Positions 1-7,128 of a stretch of 44,576 bases of DNA are shown here, in pieces (within the stretch, counting starts at the first letter, position 1; each line of letters begins with the position of its first letter). Source of the DNA: Acidobacteriota bacterium (lineage in GTDB: Bacteria > Acidobacteriota > Vicinamibacteria > Vicinamibacterales > Vicinamibacteraceae). The notes under the pieces were generated by a model. It was not told the origin of the DNA. It was given only the letters and a program-made list of their open reading frames with translations, and ran no database searches. A program made the position numbers and the translations under genes. The stretch is taken from NCBI GenBank assembly GCA_020845575.1, contig JADLFL010000057.1, positions 1 through 44,576 on the forward strand, read 5' to 3'.

Positions 1-1156
1 GATCCTCGGCCGTGAGGATGCACTCGTCCTCCGTGTTGAGCCGGTCGAGCAGCGCGTACAGCGTGGAGCTCTTGCCGCTGCCCGTCGGGCCCGTCACGAG
101 CAGCAGGCCGTTCGGCAGATCCGACGCCTCTTCGAGGAGCGTCTTCGTCTCCTCGTCGACACCGAGATCGCCGAGATCGCGCCGCTGGCGCGCGCGGTCG
201 AGCACGCGCATCACGACCTTCTCGCCGGAGATCGACGGCACGAGCGAGAACCGCAGATCGATGGGCCGTCCCCACACGAGGTCGTACCCGATGCGCGCGT
301 CGATGGGCGCCGTTGCCGTCTGCAGCGGCACGTCGGCCATCGCCTTGAGGCGCGCCGTCACAGGTTGAATCACCGACGGCGGCAGGTCGTGGAGCACGCG
401 CAGCGCGCCGTCCACGCGCGCACGCACGCGCAGCCGCCCCTCGGCGGGCTCCACGTGGATGTCGCTCGATCCGGCTTCCACGCTGCGTGCGATGGTCTGG
501 TGGACGAGCCTGATGATCACCGGCTCGCGCGCCAGCAGCTCGAGCCCCTGCTCGCCCTGACCGAGGGTGTCGCGCGTCCTGTTGGCGAAAGCCGCGGCAC
601 CCTCCACGTACTGCGAGAACGGCGTCTCGATGGCGGCCTTGTACGCCGCTTCCGCCGACGTGAGCGACGCCTCGCCCATGTAGGCGAGCGTACGCCCCTT
701 CAGGGACGCCGCGTAGTGCTTCGTGAGCGCGCCCGACACCGCCGGCTCGGTGGCCAGCAGCGGCACCACCTGGCATCCCGAGAGCGACTCCAGACTGCGA
801 CGATAGCGCGCGTCGGTTGGGTTCAACAGGCAGACGTGCAGCCTGTTGACCTCCATCTGCGCAGGGAACGCGAGCATGTCCAGCCAGACGTTGGCTGGCA
901 CGAGCGTGTTCACACGCTCGAGGAAGTCCGGATAGACGGTCATCAGCGACGGGTCGACCGTCTTGATGCCGGTGATCTCCTCGAGCAGGAGACGGACGGC
1001 CTTGTCGGTGGCCAGCGTGAGCGACAGAACCGCGCCGGCGAGCGTACCGCCGCGGGCGTGCTGGTACACGCGCGCCGCCTCCACGCGCGACGCGTCGAGC
1101 GCGCGCGATGACACGAGCAGTTCGCCGAGCCGGGCGTCGAGCTCGGCGTCGGTCAC
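1..1156 (-). CDS. GspE/PilB-type secretion ATPase, C-terminal part outside the window
   Basis: Hexameric AAA-type motor of the type II secretion / type IV pilus ATPase family; 385 residues are visible. The N-terminal ~150 residues resemble the GspE/PilB N-terminal domain. A GspE-typical SSDIHVEP stretch follows near residue 229, and a Walker A GPTGSGKS at about residues 355-362. Walker B, His box and the zinc region would lie beyond position 1. The GTG start at 1156 overlaps the stop of the FHA gene before it as GTGA, so translation is probably coupled. It is the last visible gene of the Tad-like operon. A second ATPase of PilB type is odd because the operon already encodes a CpaF ATPase. Family assignment is firm; whether it powers assembly, retraction or a different machine is unknown. 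Confidence 0.88.
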   Translation of the reverse strand, partial: MTDAELDARLGELLVSSRALDASRVEAARVYQHARGGTLAGAVLSLTLATDKAVRLLLEEITGIKTVDPSLMTVYPDFLERVNTLVPANVWLDMLAFPAQMEVNRLHVCLLNPTDARYRRSLESLSGCQVVPLLATEPAVSGALTKHYAASLKGRTLAYMGEASLTSAEAAYKAAIETPFSQYVEGAAAFANRTRDTLGQGEQGLELLAREPVIIRLVHQTIARSVEAGSSDIHVEPAEGRLRVRARVDGALRVLHDLPPSVIQPVTARLKAMADVPLQTATAPIDARIGYDLVWGRPIDLRFSLVPSISGEKVVMRVLDRARQRRDLGDLGVDEETKTLLEEASDLPNGLLLVTGPTGSGKSSTLYALLDRLNTEDECILTAED

Positions 1157-2460
1157 TCGCCGCCCCCCTTCAGCGCCGTGAGGCGCTCCTGGGCGGTCGC
1201 CTTGCGGGCATCACTGTCTGGCAGCCAATCGACGGCGCGCTGATACCAGCCGATGGCCTCGACGGGCCTGTTGCGCGCGTCGAACTGCCGCGCCTTGCGG
1301 TAGGCATCGTCGCCGGCTTCGGCCATCTTGGTTCGCGCCGCCGCGGCCTCATCGGCGGCGCCGGCTCGCTGGTAGGCCGCCACGGCACGCGTCCACTCGC
1401 CCTTCCCCTCGAGCGCGCGGGCCTCGTCGAGCGCCTTCTGTCGAGCGGCGGCCTGTCCGTCACGCGCTTGCGCGAGCAGGCTGGACGCGTCGCGGAATCC
1501 GGGCTGCTGAGCGAGCACGGCCTGGAACGCACGCTCGGCCTCGACGAAGCGACCCGCGTTGAGCGCGCGCCGGCCGTCCTCGTAGCGCGAGACCACGGCA
1601 GGGTTGTCCTTCGGCTCGGTCGTCTGCTGCCGGCGCGCACGGGTGCCGGACGTCTGCGCCTTGCCCGCGGGTGGTTCTTCGACAGGCGGCAGAGGCGGTT
1701 CCTCGACAAGGGGCGCTTCGACCGGTGGTTCCACGGCGGGTGGGGGGTCGACGGGCGGCGGCGTGACGACAGGTGGCGGCTCTGGCTCCACGTCGGCGAC
1801 CACGCGCGGCTCGACGGGCCGATCCAGCACCAGCTTCCACGCGGCCGCGGCCACCGCGCCGATCATCGCGAGGAGGAACAGCACCAGGATGATCGGATTG
1901 ACGCCCTTGCGTGCCGGCTTCGGCTTGACCGCCGAGCGCACCACAGGCGCCGGCGCGGGGGGCGGCCCCGACGCGGGTACCTCCACCTTGCCCGGCATCA
2001 GCAGCGTGAGATCGGGTGATGCCGGCACTTCCGCGGTCACCGACACGTCCGACGACACGTCGGCCGTCACGTCCGGCGGTAACGGCACCGGCGGCGGAAC
2101 CGGCGTGTGCGCGGGTGCGTGGTCCGCCACGTGCACCGGCGGTGGCGGCGGCGGCGGCGCAACGGGATGGTCCTCGTGGAACACGAGCCTGTAGTCGCCG
2201 AACAGCACCTCATGCCCGTGCTCCAGTACCAGCCGGTTGACGCGCTGTCCATCCTTCCAGCTGCCGTTCTGGCTGTTCAGATCGATGAACAACCAGCGGC
2301 CGTTCTCTTCGCGCAGTTCGGCGTGGAACCGCGACACGGACTTGTTCGGGTCCAGCAGCGTGATGTCGTTGGTCTCGGAACGCCCCATCCGCCAGTCGCG
2401 GTGGCCGGGATCGAACTCCGTTTCGATGGCGCCGTCGCGCCAGATGATCACCTTGGGCAT
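1153..2460 (-). CDS. FHA-domain membrane protein with C-terminal TPR-like repeats (435 aa)
   Basis: An N-terminal forkhead-associated domain spans residues ~1-98, with the family marks G26-R27, S43-R44-x-H46 and N65-G66, the residues that hold phosphothreonine peptides. A Pro-rich linker leads to one membrane helix at about 185-212. A second Pro-rich stretch precedes TPR-like helical repeats at ~290-430. The FHA side is probably cytoplasmic and the TPR side periplasmic. A Shine-Dalgarno GGAGAG sits 7 nt before the ATG. The gene lies between another FHA gene (18 nt upstream) and the GspE-like ATPase (4-nt overlap). Known role of the family: phosphopeptide recognition. Inferred role here: coupling kinase signals to the pilus machinery, perhaps as a TadD-like TPR factor. 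Confidence 0.85.
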   Translation of the reverse strand: MPKVIIWRDGAIETEFDPGHRDWRMGRSETNDITLLDPNKSVSRFHAELREENGRWLFIDLNSQNGSWKDGQRVNRLVLEHGHEVLFGDYRLVFHEDHPVAPPPPPPPVHVADHAPAHTPVPPPVPLPPDVTADVSSDVSVTAEVPASPDLTLLMPGKVEVPASGPPPAPAPVVRSAVKPKPARKGVNPIILVLFLLAMIGAVAAAAWKLVLDRPVEPRVVADVEPEPPPVVTPPPVDPPPAVEPPVEAPLVEEPPLPPVEEPPAGKAQTSGTRARRQQTTEPKDNPAVVSRYEDGRRALNAGRFVEAERAFQAVLAQQPGFRDASSLLAQARDGQAAARQKALDEARALEGKGEWTRAVAAYQRAGAADEAAAARTKMAEAGDDAYRKARQFDARNRPVEAIGWYQRAVDWLPDSDARKATAQERLTALKGGGE

Positions 2461-2478
2461 TCGATATCTCTCCGCGCG

Positions 2479-3384
2479 CTACCGCGTGGCGCGCTGGCGC
2501 AGGCGCGCGGCTTCCGTGCGCGCGCGGGTGTTCAGGGCCTCGGTCTCGAGCGTGAGCGCCTGCACGGCTTCCCACTGTTGTGCGGCCTCCTCGAACTTGA
2601 GTTCCTCATCGGATCGTGCGGCGGCCGCCTGCAGGCTTCTCAGCCGCAGATCGCGCTCGCCCATCACGCGAAGCACGAGACGACGCGCCTGCTCGTGCTT
2701 GGGGTCTCGGAACAGCGCGCCATGGAGCAGACGATACGCGTCGAGCAGTCGTCCGTTGCGATACGCGAGGTTCCCTTCGTCGTACAGCCACTCGACGGGC
2801 TTGTCCTTGGCCGCGAGTGCCTGCTGCTCGATCGCCTGTGCCTGCGGAGAATCGAACGGCGTGATCGTGGTATCGGGCGGCAACGACGGATCCACCGCCA
2901 CCGCCGTCGACGCCATCGCGGCCTGCTGCTTCGGCGCCACATAGACCTTGTAGACGACACCGAGGGCCGCGACCATCACGAGCAGCGTCAGCATGCCGGT
3001 CAACGCCAGCCGCAGGCCCTTGTTGGGCGGCTTGACCGGGGCGCCGGGCAGGCTCGGCCTGGCCGACTCGTGCCCTTCCACCTCGAAGACGATGCGTTGG
3101 TCGCCGATCTGGATGACGTCGCCCGCCGACAACTGCGCCGCGTGGACGGTGAGGCCATTCACCGTGAGCCCGTTGGCGCTGTCCTGGTCTTCGATACGGA
3201 CGCCGCGCGGCGACCACGAGACGAGCGCGTGCCGCTTGGACACGAAGTGCGACGCGAGCACGATGGTGTTGCTGGCATCGCGCCCCAGGGTGATGGAACG
3301 CCCCGGCTCGAGCGCATAGACCAGTTCCTCTCCATCGGGGCGCTGCACGACGAGGCGGGACGCAGAACGATCGTGGGAAGCCAT
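2479..3384 (-). CDS. FHA-domain membrane protein with C-terminal helical repeats (301 aa)
   Basis: Second FHA protein of the operon, with the same plan as its downstream neighbour but shorter. The FHA domain covers residues ~8-104 with G34-R35, S49-K-R51-H52 and N71-G72. Note SKRH where SRxH is usual. A single membrane helix at ~124-147 follows. The C-terminal ~150 residues are rich in Ala/Glu/Arg and look like TPR-type helices that begin where a row of-length amplification 'AYRNGRLLDAYRLLHGAL' pattern appears. The ATG lies 16 nt after the stop of the upstream FHA gene. The shared layout suggests these two genes arose by duplication. Substrate and partner are not visible; phosphothreonine binding is inferred from the family. 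Confidence 0.83.
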   Translation of the reverse strand: MASHDRSASRLVVQRPDGEELVYALEPGRSITLGRDASNTIVLASHFVSKRHALVSWSPRGVRIEDQDSANGLTVNGLTVHAAQLSAGDVIQIGDQRIVFEVEGHESARPSLPGAPVKPPNKGLRLALTGMLTLLVMVAALGVVYKVYVAPKQQAAMASTAVAVDPSLPPDTTITPFDSPQAQAIEQQALAAKDKPVEWLYDEGNLAYRNGRLLDAYRLLHGALFRDPKHEQARRLVLRVMGERDLRLRSLQAAAARSDEELKFEEAAQQWEAVQALTLETEALNTRARTEAARLRQRATR

Positions 3385-3400
3385 CGGGTCTCTCTCTACC

Positions 3401-5077
3401 TCATCGCGCTGTGAGTGTCACGCGCACGTGCCCCGACGCTTCGCGGCGGAGCGAGATTGGCGCGGCGCCACTGAGGGGGACCGACACCTCGGATCCCGCG
3501 GGCATGCCGAGCGAGCCAAGTCCCTGCACGACGGCGTTGCGCAGCGGACCATCGAGCACGTCGAGCAGGTGCCTGCCTTCGGCCGACGACCACCCGCCGG
3601 CGCTCGCGCTCGCGGGGCCGTGTGCGCTGGCGGCCGCCACCGTCAGCGACGGCGTGACCTCGAGCCAGGGCGGACCGGAATCGACAGGCGCCGGTGCGGC
3701 GTAGACGTCGGCGGAACCGGCGTCGGCTACCGGACCAGCCGCCATACCGTCGCGTCGTTCGAGCAGGTAGGCCACCACGCCCGGCAGGCGTTCGAGCCCG
3801 GGGACGAGGTTCCCCTGCATCACCTTGGTCGACGCGCCTGACACCGCGAGTTCGACCTGGCGCGTGAAGTGCTGCAGCGTCGCACGTGTCTGGCGCTTGA
3901 TCAGCATCGCCGCGACGACGGCCAGCACCAGCGTGACGAGCAGCGCCACGATGATCGCCAGCCCGGCGTCCTGCGCGGACGGCCGCGCATACCGTACCCA
4001 CGCGATGTACATCCCCCCGCCGGCGGGTGCGTACGCATCGGCGAATCCGTCGACGCGGTCCACGCGCGGGGCCGTCACGTCGCGCCAGCCCGTTCCGACC
4101 CCCGGCAGCTCCGTGAACGTCCGCGTCGCGACCGACGAGGGGGCCACGGCCACGCCCGTCGAGCGCTCGAGCACCATGGCGCGCTCGACACCCGGCTGCG
4201 CCAGCACGGCCTCCATCACCGCGGAGTCGACGATCGTGGCGCGGGCGGGATCGACCCCGGCGGCGAGCCATCCGACCAGCGTGCGTGCCTGCCGCTGCGC
4301 GAGCGCGTCAATCGTGCTGCTCGACGAGGACACCAGAGGCAGCGCGCCGAGCAGCACCGCCAGCCCACCGAGCGCGACCGCCGCGAGCGTGACGAAGCCG
4401 CCCCACGAGAAGCGCGGCGTGGCAGCGGTCGATCCCGCCACCGCGGCGACGGCAGCCGGCGAGGCGGCGTTGGCCGCCGGCACGGGTGCCGGCACGGCGG
4501 CGGGCATGTGGGGCGTCGTGGCCGTGACGGGCGGCGGTGCCGCCACGACGGGTGGCGGAGCCGCCGGTGGTGGCGCCATCGGTGGTGGCGGCGCGACGGG
4601 CGGCGGGGCGTACGCGGGCGCGGCGGCCGGTGCGGCGGGCGCCGGCGCCGGCAGGACCGTGGTCCTGTCCGACGTGTCTCCCGGCGCGGGGGCCGCGGGT
4701 GCGGCAGCGGGCATCCCGATGCTGCCCGGGACGATGACGGCCGTCCTGTCATCGGCACCCGGCGACGCCGGGCGATCGACGGTAGCCGTCACCTGCTCCT
4801 CGAAGCGGATCTGCGCGTCGCCGACGGTGACCACGTCACCGGGCTGGAGATCGGCCGCACCGAGCTTCCGGCCGTTCACGAGGATGCCGTTCCGGCTGCC
4901 GAGGTCGGTGACGCGGGGCATGTCGCCCGTGGCGTCGAACTCGGCGTGCCGCCGCGAGATCTTGGTGTCGGCGAGGCTGATGTCGCACTCGGGGGCGCGG
5001 CCCACCGAGAGCCGGCCGATGAACAGCAGTTCGCGCTCGCCCTCGGGCGTGACGACGATCAGACGACGCGTGCGCAC
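3401..5077 (-). CDS. FHA-domain protein with two membrane helices and a periplasmic loop (558 aa)
   Basis: Residues ~5-95 form an FHA domain with G26-R27, S41-R42-R43-H44 and a following SRNG-ILVNG loop. A long Ala/Pro linker (~100-225) leads to a first membrane helix (~226-250). Then come a ~120-residue extracytoplasmic segment, a second helix (~371-391) and a cytoplasmic tail. This resembles a sensor-like topology with a short HAMP-like stretch after the second helix, but no output kinase or cyclase domain is visible. The GTG at 5077 is chosen because it directly follows the tadC stop and has a GAGG ribosome site; the open frame extends much further upstream but overlaps tadC. The periplasmic segment may sense something in the envelope and present the signal to the FHA domain, which is inference. 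Confidence 0.8.
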   Translation of the reverse strand: MRTRRLIVVTPEGERELLFIGRLSVGRAPECDISLADTKISRRHAEFDATGDMPRVTDLGSRNGILVNGRKLGAADLQPGDVVTVGDAQIRFEEQVTATVDRPASPGADDRTAVIVPGSIGMPAAAPAAPAPGDTSDRTTVLPAPAPAAPAAAPAYAPPPVAPPPPMAPPPAAPPPVVAAPPPVTATTPHMPAAVPAPVPAANAASPAAVAAVAGSTAATPRFSWGGFVTLAAVALGGLAVLLGALPLVSSSSSTIDALAQRQARTLVGWLAAGVDPARATIVDSAVMEAVLAQPGVERAMVLERSTGVAVAPSSVATRTFTELPGVGTGWRDVTAPRVDRVDGFADAYAPAGGGMYIAWVRYARPSAQDAGLAIIVALLVTLVLAVVAAMLIKRQTRATLQHFTRQVELAVSGASTKVMQGNLVPGLERLPGVVAYLLERRDGMAAGPVADAGSADVYAAPAPVDSGPPWLEVTPSLTVAAASAHGPASASAGGWSSAEGRHLLDVLDGPLRNAVVQGLGSLGMPAGSEVSVPLSGAAPISLRREASGHVRVTLTAR

Positions 5078-5085
5078 GGGAGTCC

Positions 5086-5964
5086 TCAGAAATCCTGGTA
5101 GATGAACTTGAGGGCGATGGGCGCGATGACCACCAGCAACACCGCCGGGAAGATGAACAGGAGCATCGGGAAGATGATCTTCTGCGTGGCCTGCGCGCCG
5201 AGTTTCTCCGCGCGCTGGAAGCGCTCCGTACGCAGGAAGGACGCCTGCGACTTCAGCACCTCGCCGATCGACGCACCCAGGAGATCGGCCTGGACGAGGG
5301 TGGACACGAACGCCGAGAGCTGCGGGATCTCCAGCCGCGTGGCCATCGCGCGCAGCGCCTCCGATCGCGTGGTGCCGAGGCGGATGTCGTTGAGGACGGC
5401 CGTCAGTTCGTCGCGCAGCGGCCCGGACAGGCCTCGCTTCACCAGGCGTTCGAGCGCGATGAGGAACTCGAGGCCAGCTTCGACCGACAGGGAGAGCACG
5501 TCGACGGCGCTCGGCAGGCTCCTGATGATCGCCTGTTCGCGCGCCTTGCGGCTGCTGCTCAACATCGCGTCGGGGATGAGGAACCCCAGCGCAGCGACCA
5601 GAAGGAAGATGGCCGGATTGCGCACGGGGGCGAACAGGATCGCGCTGCCGAGGGGCACGACGATCGCCATGAGGATCTTCATGCCGATCAGGTGATTCAT
5701 CGTGAAGGTGTCGCCCCAGCCCGATCGCGCGATGGCCACCGCCGACCGCTCGCGATAGCTGGGCCACTTGACGGCCTTGGCGGGCCCGGCAAACGCGGCG
5801 ATCAGCGGGAAGAAGACCTTCACCGATGCCGGCGCGCCCTCGGGCACCTCGCCCTTCGGCGGTCCGCCATCACGGGCCCGCTGTCCGCCGCCGGTGCTGC
5901 CCACGAGCAGCCACACCGCCGTGAACGCACAGATCATGGCCAGCCCCAACGTCAGGAACAGCAT
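5086..5964 (-). CDS. tadC: TadC, inner-membrane platform protein of the Tad pilus
   Basis: T2SSF/GspF-domain protein of 292 aa, the usual size for TadC. It has an N-terminal membrane helix (1-22), a helix pair near residues 95-135, a cytoplasmic four-helix domain in the middle (LPSAVDVLSLSVEAGL... region) and C-terminal helices at ~255-290. TadC and TadB form the membrane platform on which the CpaF ATPase acts. A strong AGGAGTGAGG ribosome site precedes the ATG. It follows the small pilin gene by 13 nt. Here tadB and tadC are separated by a pilin gene instead of being directly adjacent as is common. Confidence 0.9.
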   Translation of the reverse strand: MLFLTLGLAMICAFTAVWLLVGSTGGGQRARDGGPPKGEVPEGAPASVKVFFPLIAAFAGPAKAVKWPSYRERSAVAIARSGWGDTFTMNHLIGMKILMAIVVPLGSAILFAPVRNPAIFLLVAALGFLIPDAMLSSSRKAREQAIIRSLPSAVDVLSLSVEAGLEFLIALERLVKRGLSGPLRDELTAVLNDIRLGTTRSEALRAMATRLEIPQLSAFVSTLVQADLLGASIGEVLKSQASFLRTERFQRAEKLGAQATQKIIFPMLLFIFPAVLLVVIAPIALKFIYQDF

Positions 5965-5977
5965 CAGCGCCTCACTC

Positions 5978-6253
5978 CTACTGGGCTCCCACCGCGTCGC
6001 AGTCGTCGGTCCGCACGCAATCGGCCACGTCTTCCACGGTCTCGCGCCACGGCTCGAACATCCACAGCAACACGATGATCCCGATCGCCGTCATGATCCC
6101 GGCGATCATCAGGTACTCCGTCGTCGTCTGCCCGCGCCTGCCGCCGGATGAAATCCGGCGGCCACGCCACCACCCCGCTCCAGGCCGGGCCCGGAGGGCC
6201 GGCCCTACCGGTTGAATCCGGTTGCCGGTTGCCGGTTGCCGGTTGCCGGTCAT
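5978..6253 (-). CDS. Small Flp-like pilin with repeat-derived leader (91 aa or shorter)
   Basis: The conserved core reads RRGQTTTEYLMIAG followed by a ~20-residue hydrophobic helix and a short tail with two Cys residues (VADCVRTDDC). G^QxxxEY fits a prepilin-peptidase site of Flp type and also the archaeal class III signal motif QxSxExxxL. The ATG at 6253 overlaps the tadB stop as ATGA. The ~40-residue leader before the cleavage Gly is encoded entirely by intergenic-type repeats: four ACCGGCA heptamers, a GC-rich palindrome at 6183-6205 and a hairpin at 6140-6162. No other standard start lies between the ATG and the motif. The core is convincing; the start and whether the leader is tolerated are uncertain. 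Confidence 0.72.
   Translation of the reverse strand: MTGNRQPATGNRIQPVGPALRARPGAGWWRGRRISSGGRRGQTTTEYLMIAGIMTAIGIIVLLWMFEPWRETVEDVADCVRTDDCDAVGAQ
6140..6162. repeat. Perfect 10-bp inverted repeat in a pilin leader region
   Basis: GCCGCCGGAT-GAA-ATCCGGCGGC, a perfect hairpin with a 3-nt loop. It ends 17 nt before the pilin cleavage-site codons. No second copy was noticed in the window. Confidence 0.7.
6183..6205. repeat. GC-rich palindromic repeat in a pilin leader region
   Basis: GGCC-rich inverted repeat (arms GGCCGG/CCGGCC with a GGGCCCGGAG middle). It is within the leader of the small pilin at 5978-6253, next to a heptamer tract and another hairpin. A near-identical copy lies in clpA. 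Confidence 0.65.
6222..6249. repeat. Heptanucleotide tract, four TTGCCGG units, directly after a start codon
   Basis: On the minus strand it reads ATG followed by four ACCGGCA units and a partial one. Because seven is not a multiple of three, gain or loss of one unit would shift the frame of the pilin gene that starts at 6253. Confidence 0.85.
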
Positions 6254-7128
6254 ACGTCAATCTGCACCAGCTTGATCATCAGCCAGAGGCCCATCAGGTC
6301 GAGGGCCGTGATGATGGCGAGGATGATCCAGCCGAGGAACGTGTTGAACAGCGGGGCGGTGTAGGTCGGGTCGATGAACGAGAACAGCATCAGCATGCCG
6401 GGAGGCATGAGGCACATGATGAAGCCCTGCGTCATCCCCTGGGCCGTCATCGCCTTGATCTTGCCCGACACCTTCTTGCGCTCGACGATGGTGTTGGCCA
6501 CGACGTCGAACGTCTCGCTCAGGTTGCCGCCCGTCTCGCGCAGCGTCAGGATCGAATCGACCATGATGCGCGCGTCCTCGAGCGGCACGCGCTCGGCGAA
6601 CCGGCGGAGCGCATCGTCCATGAACCGTCCGAGATGGATTTCCTTCACGACGCGCGCGAGCTCGTCGGCGATCGGCGGCTTGGTCTCGCGCACGGCGAGT
6701 TCGAGCGCCTGCTGCAGGCTGAGTCCGGCCTTGAGGCCGTTGGACATCAACCGCAGCGCGTCGACGAGCTGATCGTCGATCCTGTCGATCCGCGCGCGCC
6801 GCCGCCACAGCACGAAGACGCGCGGGACGAAGTAGCCCAGCAGGCAGAGGAACAGCGCGAAGAAGATTCGGCTCGCCAGCATGTTGCCGAGCAGGAAGCC
6901 GACGAGCGCCCCGCCGACCGTCATCGCGGTGATGAAGAACTGCGCGCGTTCGATGGTGATCGCCTCGAACATCGCGTCGAACTCGTCGACGATCCAGCCG
7001 CCGTAGACGCGCGTGTGGCGGCGCCACCATCCGCCGACGGCCTCGCCACCGCCGCTCACGAACAACGCCGTGGCAACGAGCAGTACGCCGAGGCCTCCGA
7101 TCTTCAACAGCAGCATGGTGGAGGTCAT
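6250..7128 (-). CDS. tadB: TadB, inner-membrane platform protein of the Tad pilus
   Basis: T2SSF/GspF-domain protein, 292 aa. It has an N-terminal helix (residues ~4-24), a helix pair around residues 75-115, the cytoplasmic GspF domain with the family stretch DALRLMSNGLKAGLSLQQAL, and two C-terminal helices ending near the C-terminus. It partners TadC to form the platform for Flp pilus assembly. The ATG at 7128 overlaps the stop of the MinD-CpaF fusion gene (ATGA), and its own stop overlaps the next ATG, so three genes are chained by 4-nt overlaps. The open frame extends upstream but that part is antisense-like extension inside cpaF. Confidence 0.9.
   Translation of the reverse strand: MTSTMLLLKIGGLGVLLVATALFVSGGGEAVGGWWRRHTRVYGGWIVDEFDAMFEAITIERAQFFITAMTVGGALVGFLLGNMLASRIFFALFLCLLGYFVPRVFVLWRRRARIDRIDDQLVDALRLMSNGLKAGLSLQQALELAVRETKPPIADELARVVKEIHLGRFMDDALRRFAERVPLEDARIMVDSILTLRETGGNLSETFDVVANTIVERKKVSGKIKAMTAQGMTQGFIMCLMPPGMLMLFSFIDPTYTAPLFNTFLGWIILAIITALDLMGLWLMIKLVQIDV

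Noticed and set aside
5078..5767. Upstream extension of the 558-aa FHA protein frame
   Set aside because: It overlaps tadC entirely and has no FHA-family content; the GTG at 5077 with its ribosome site is a better start.
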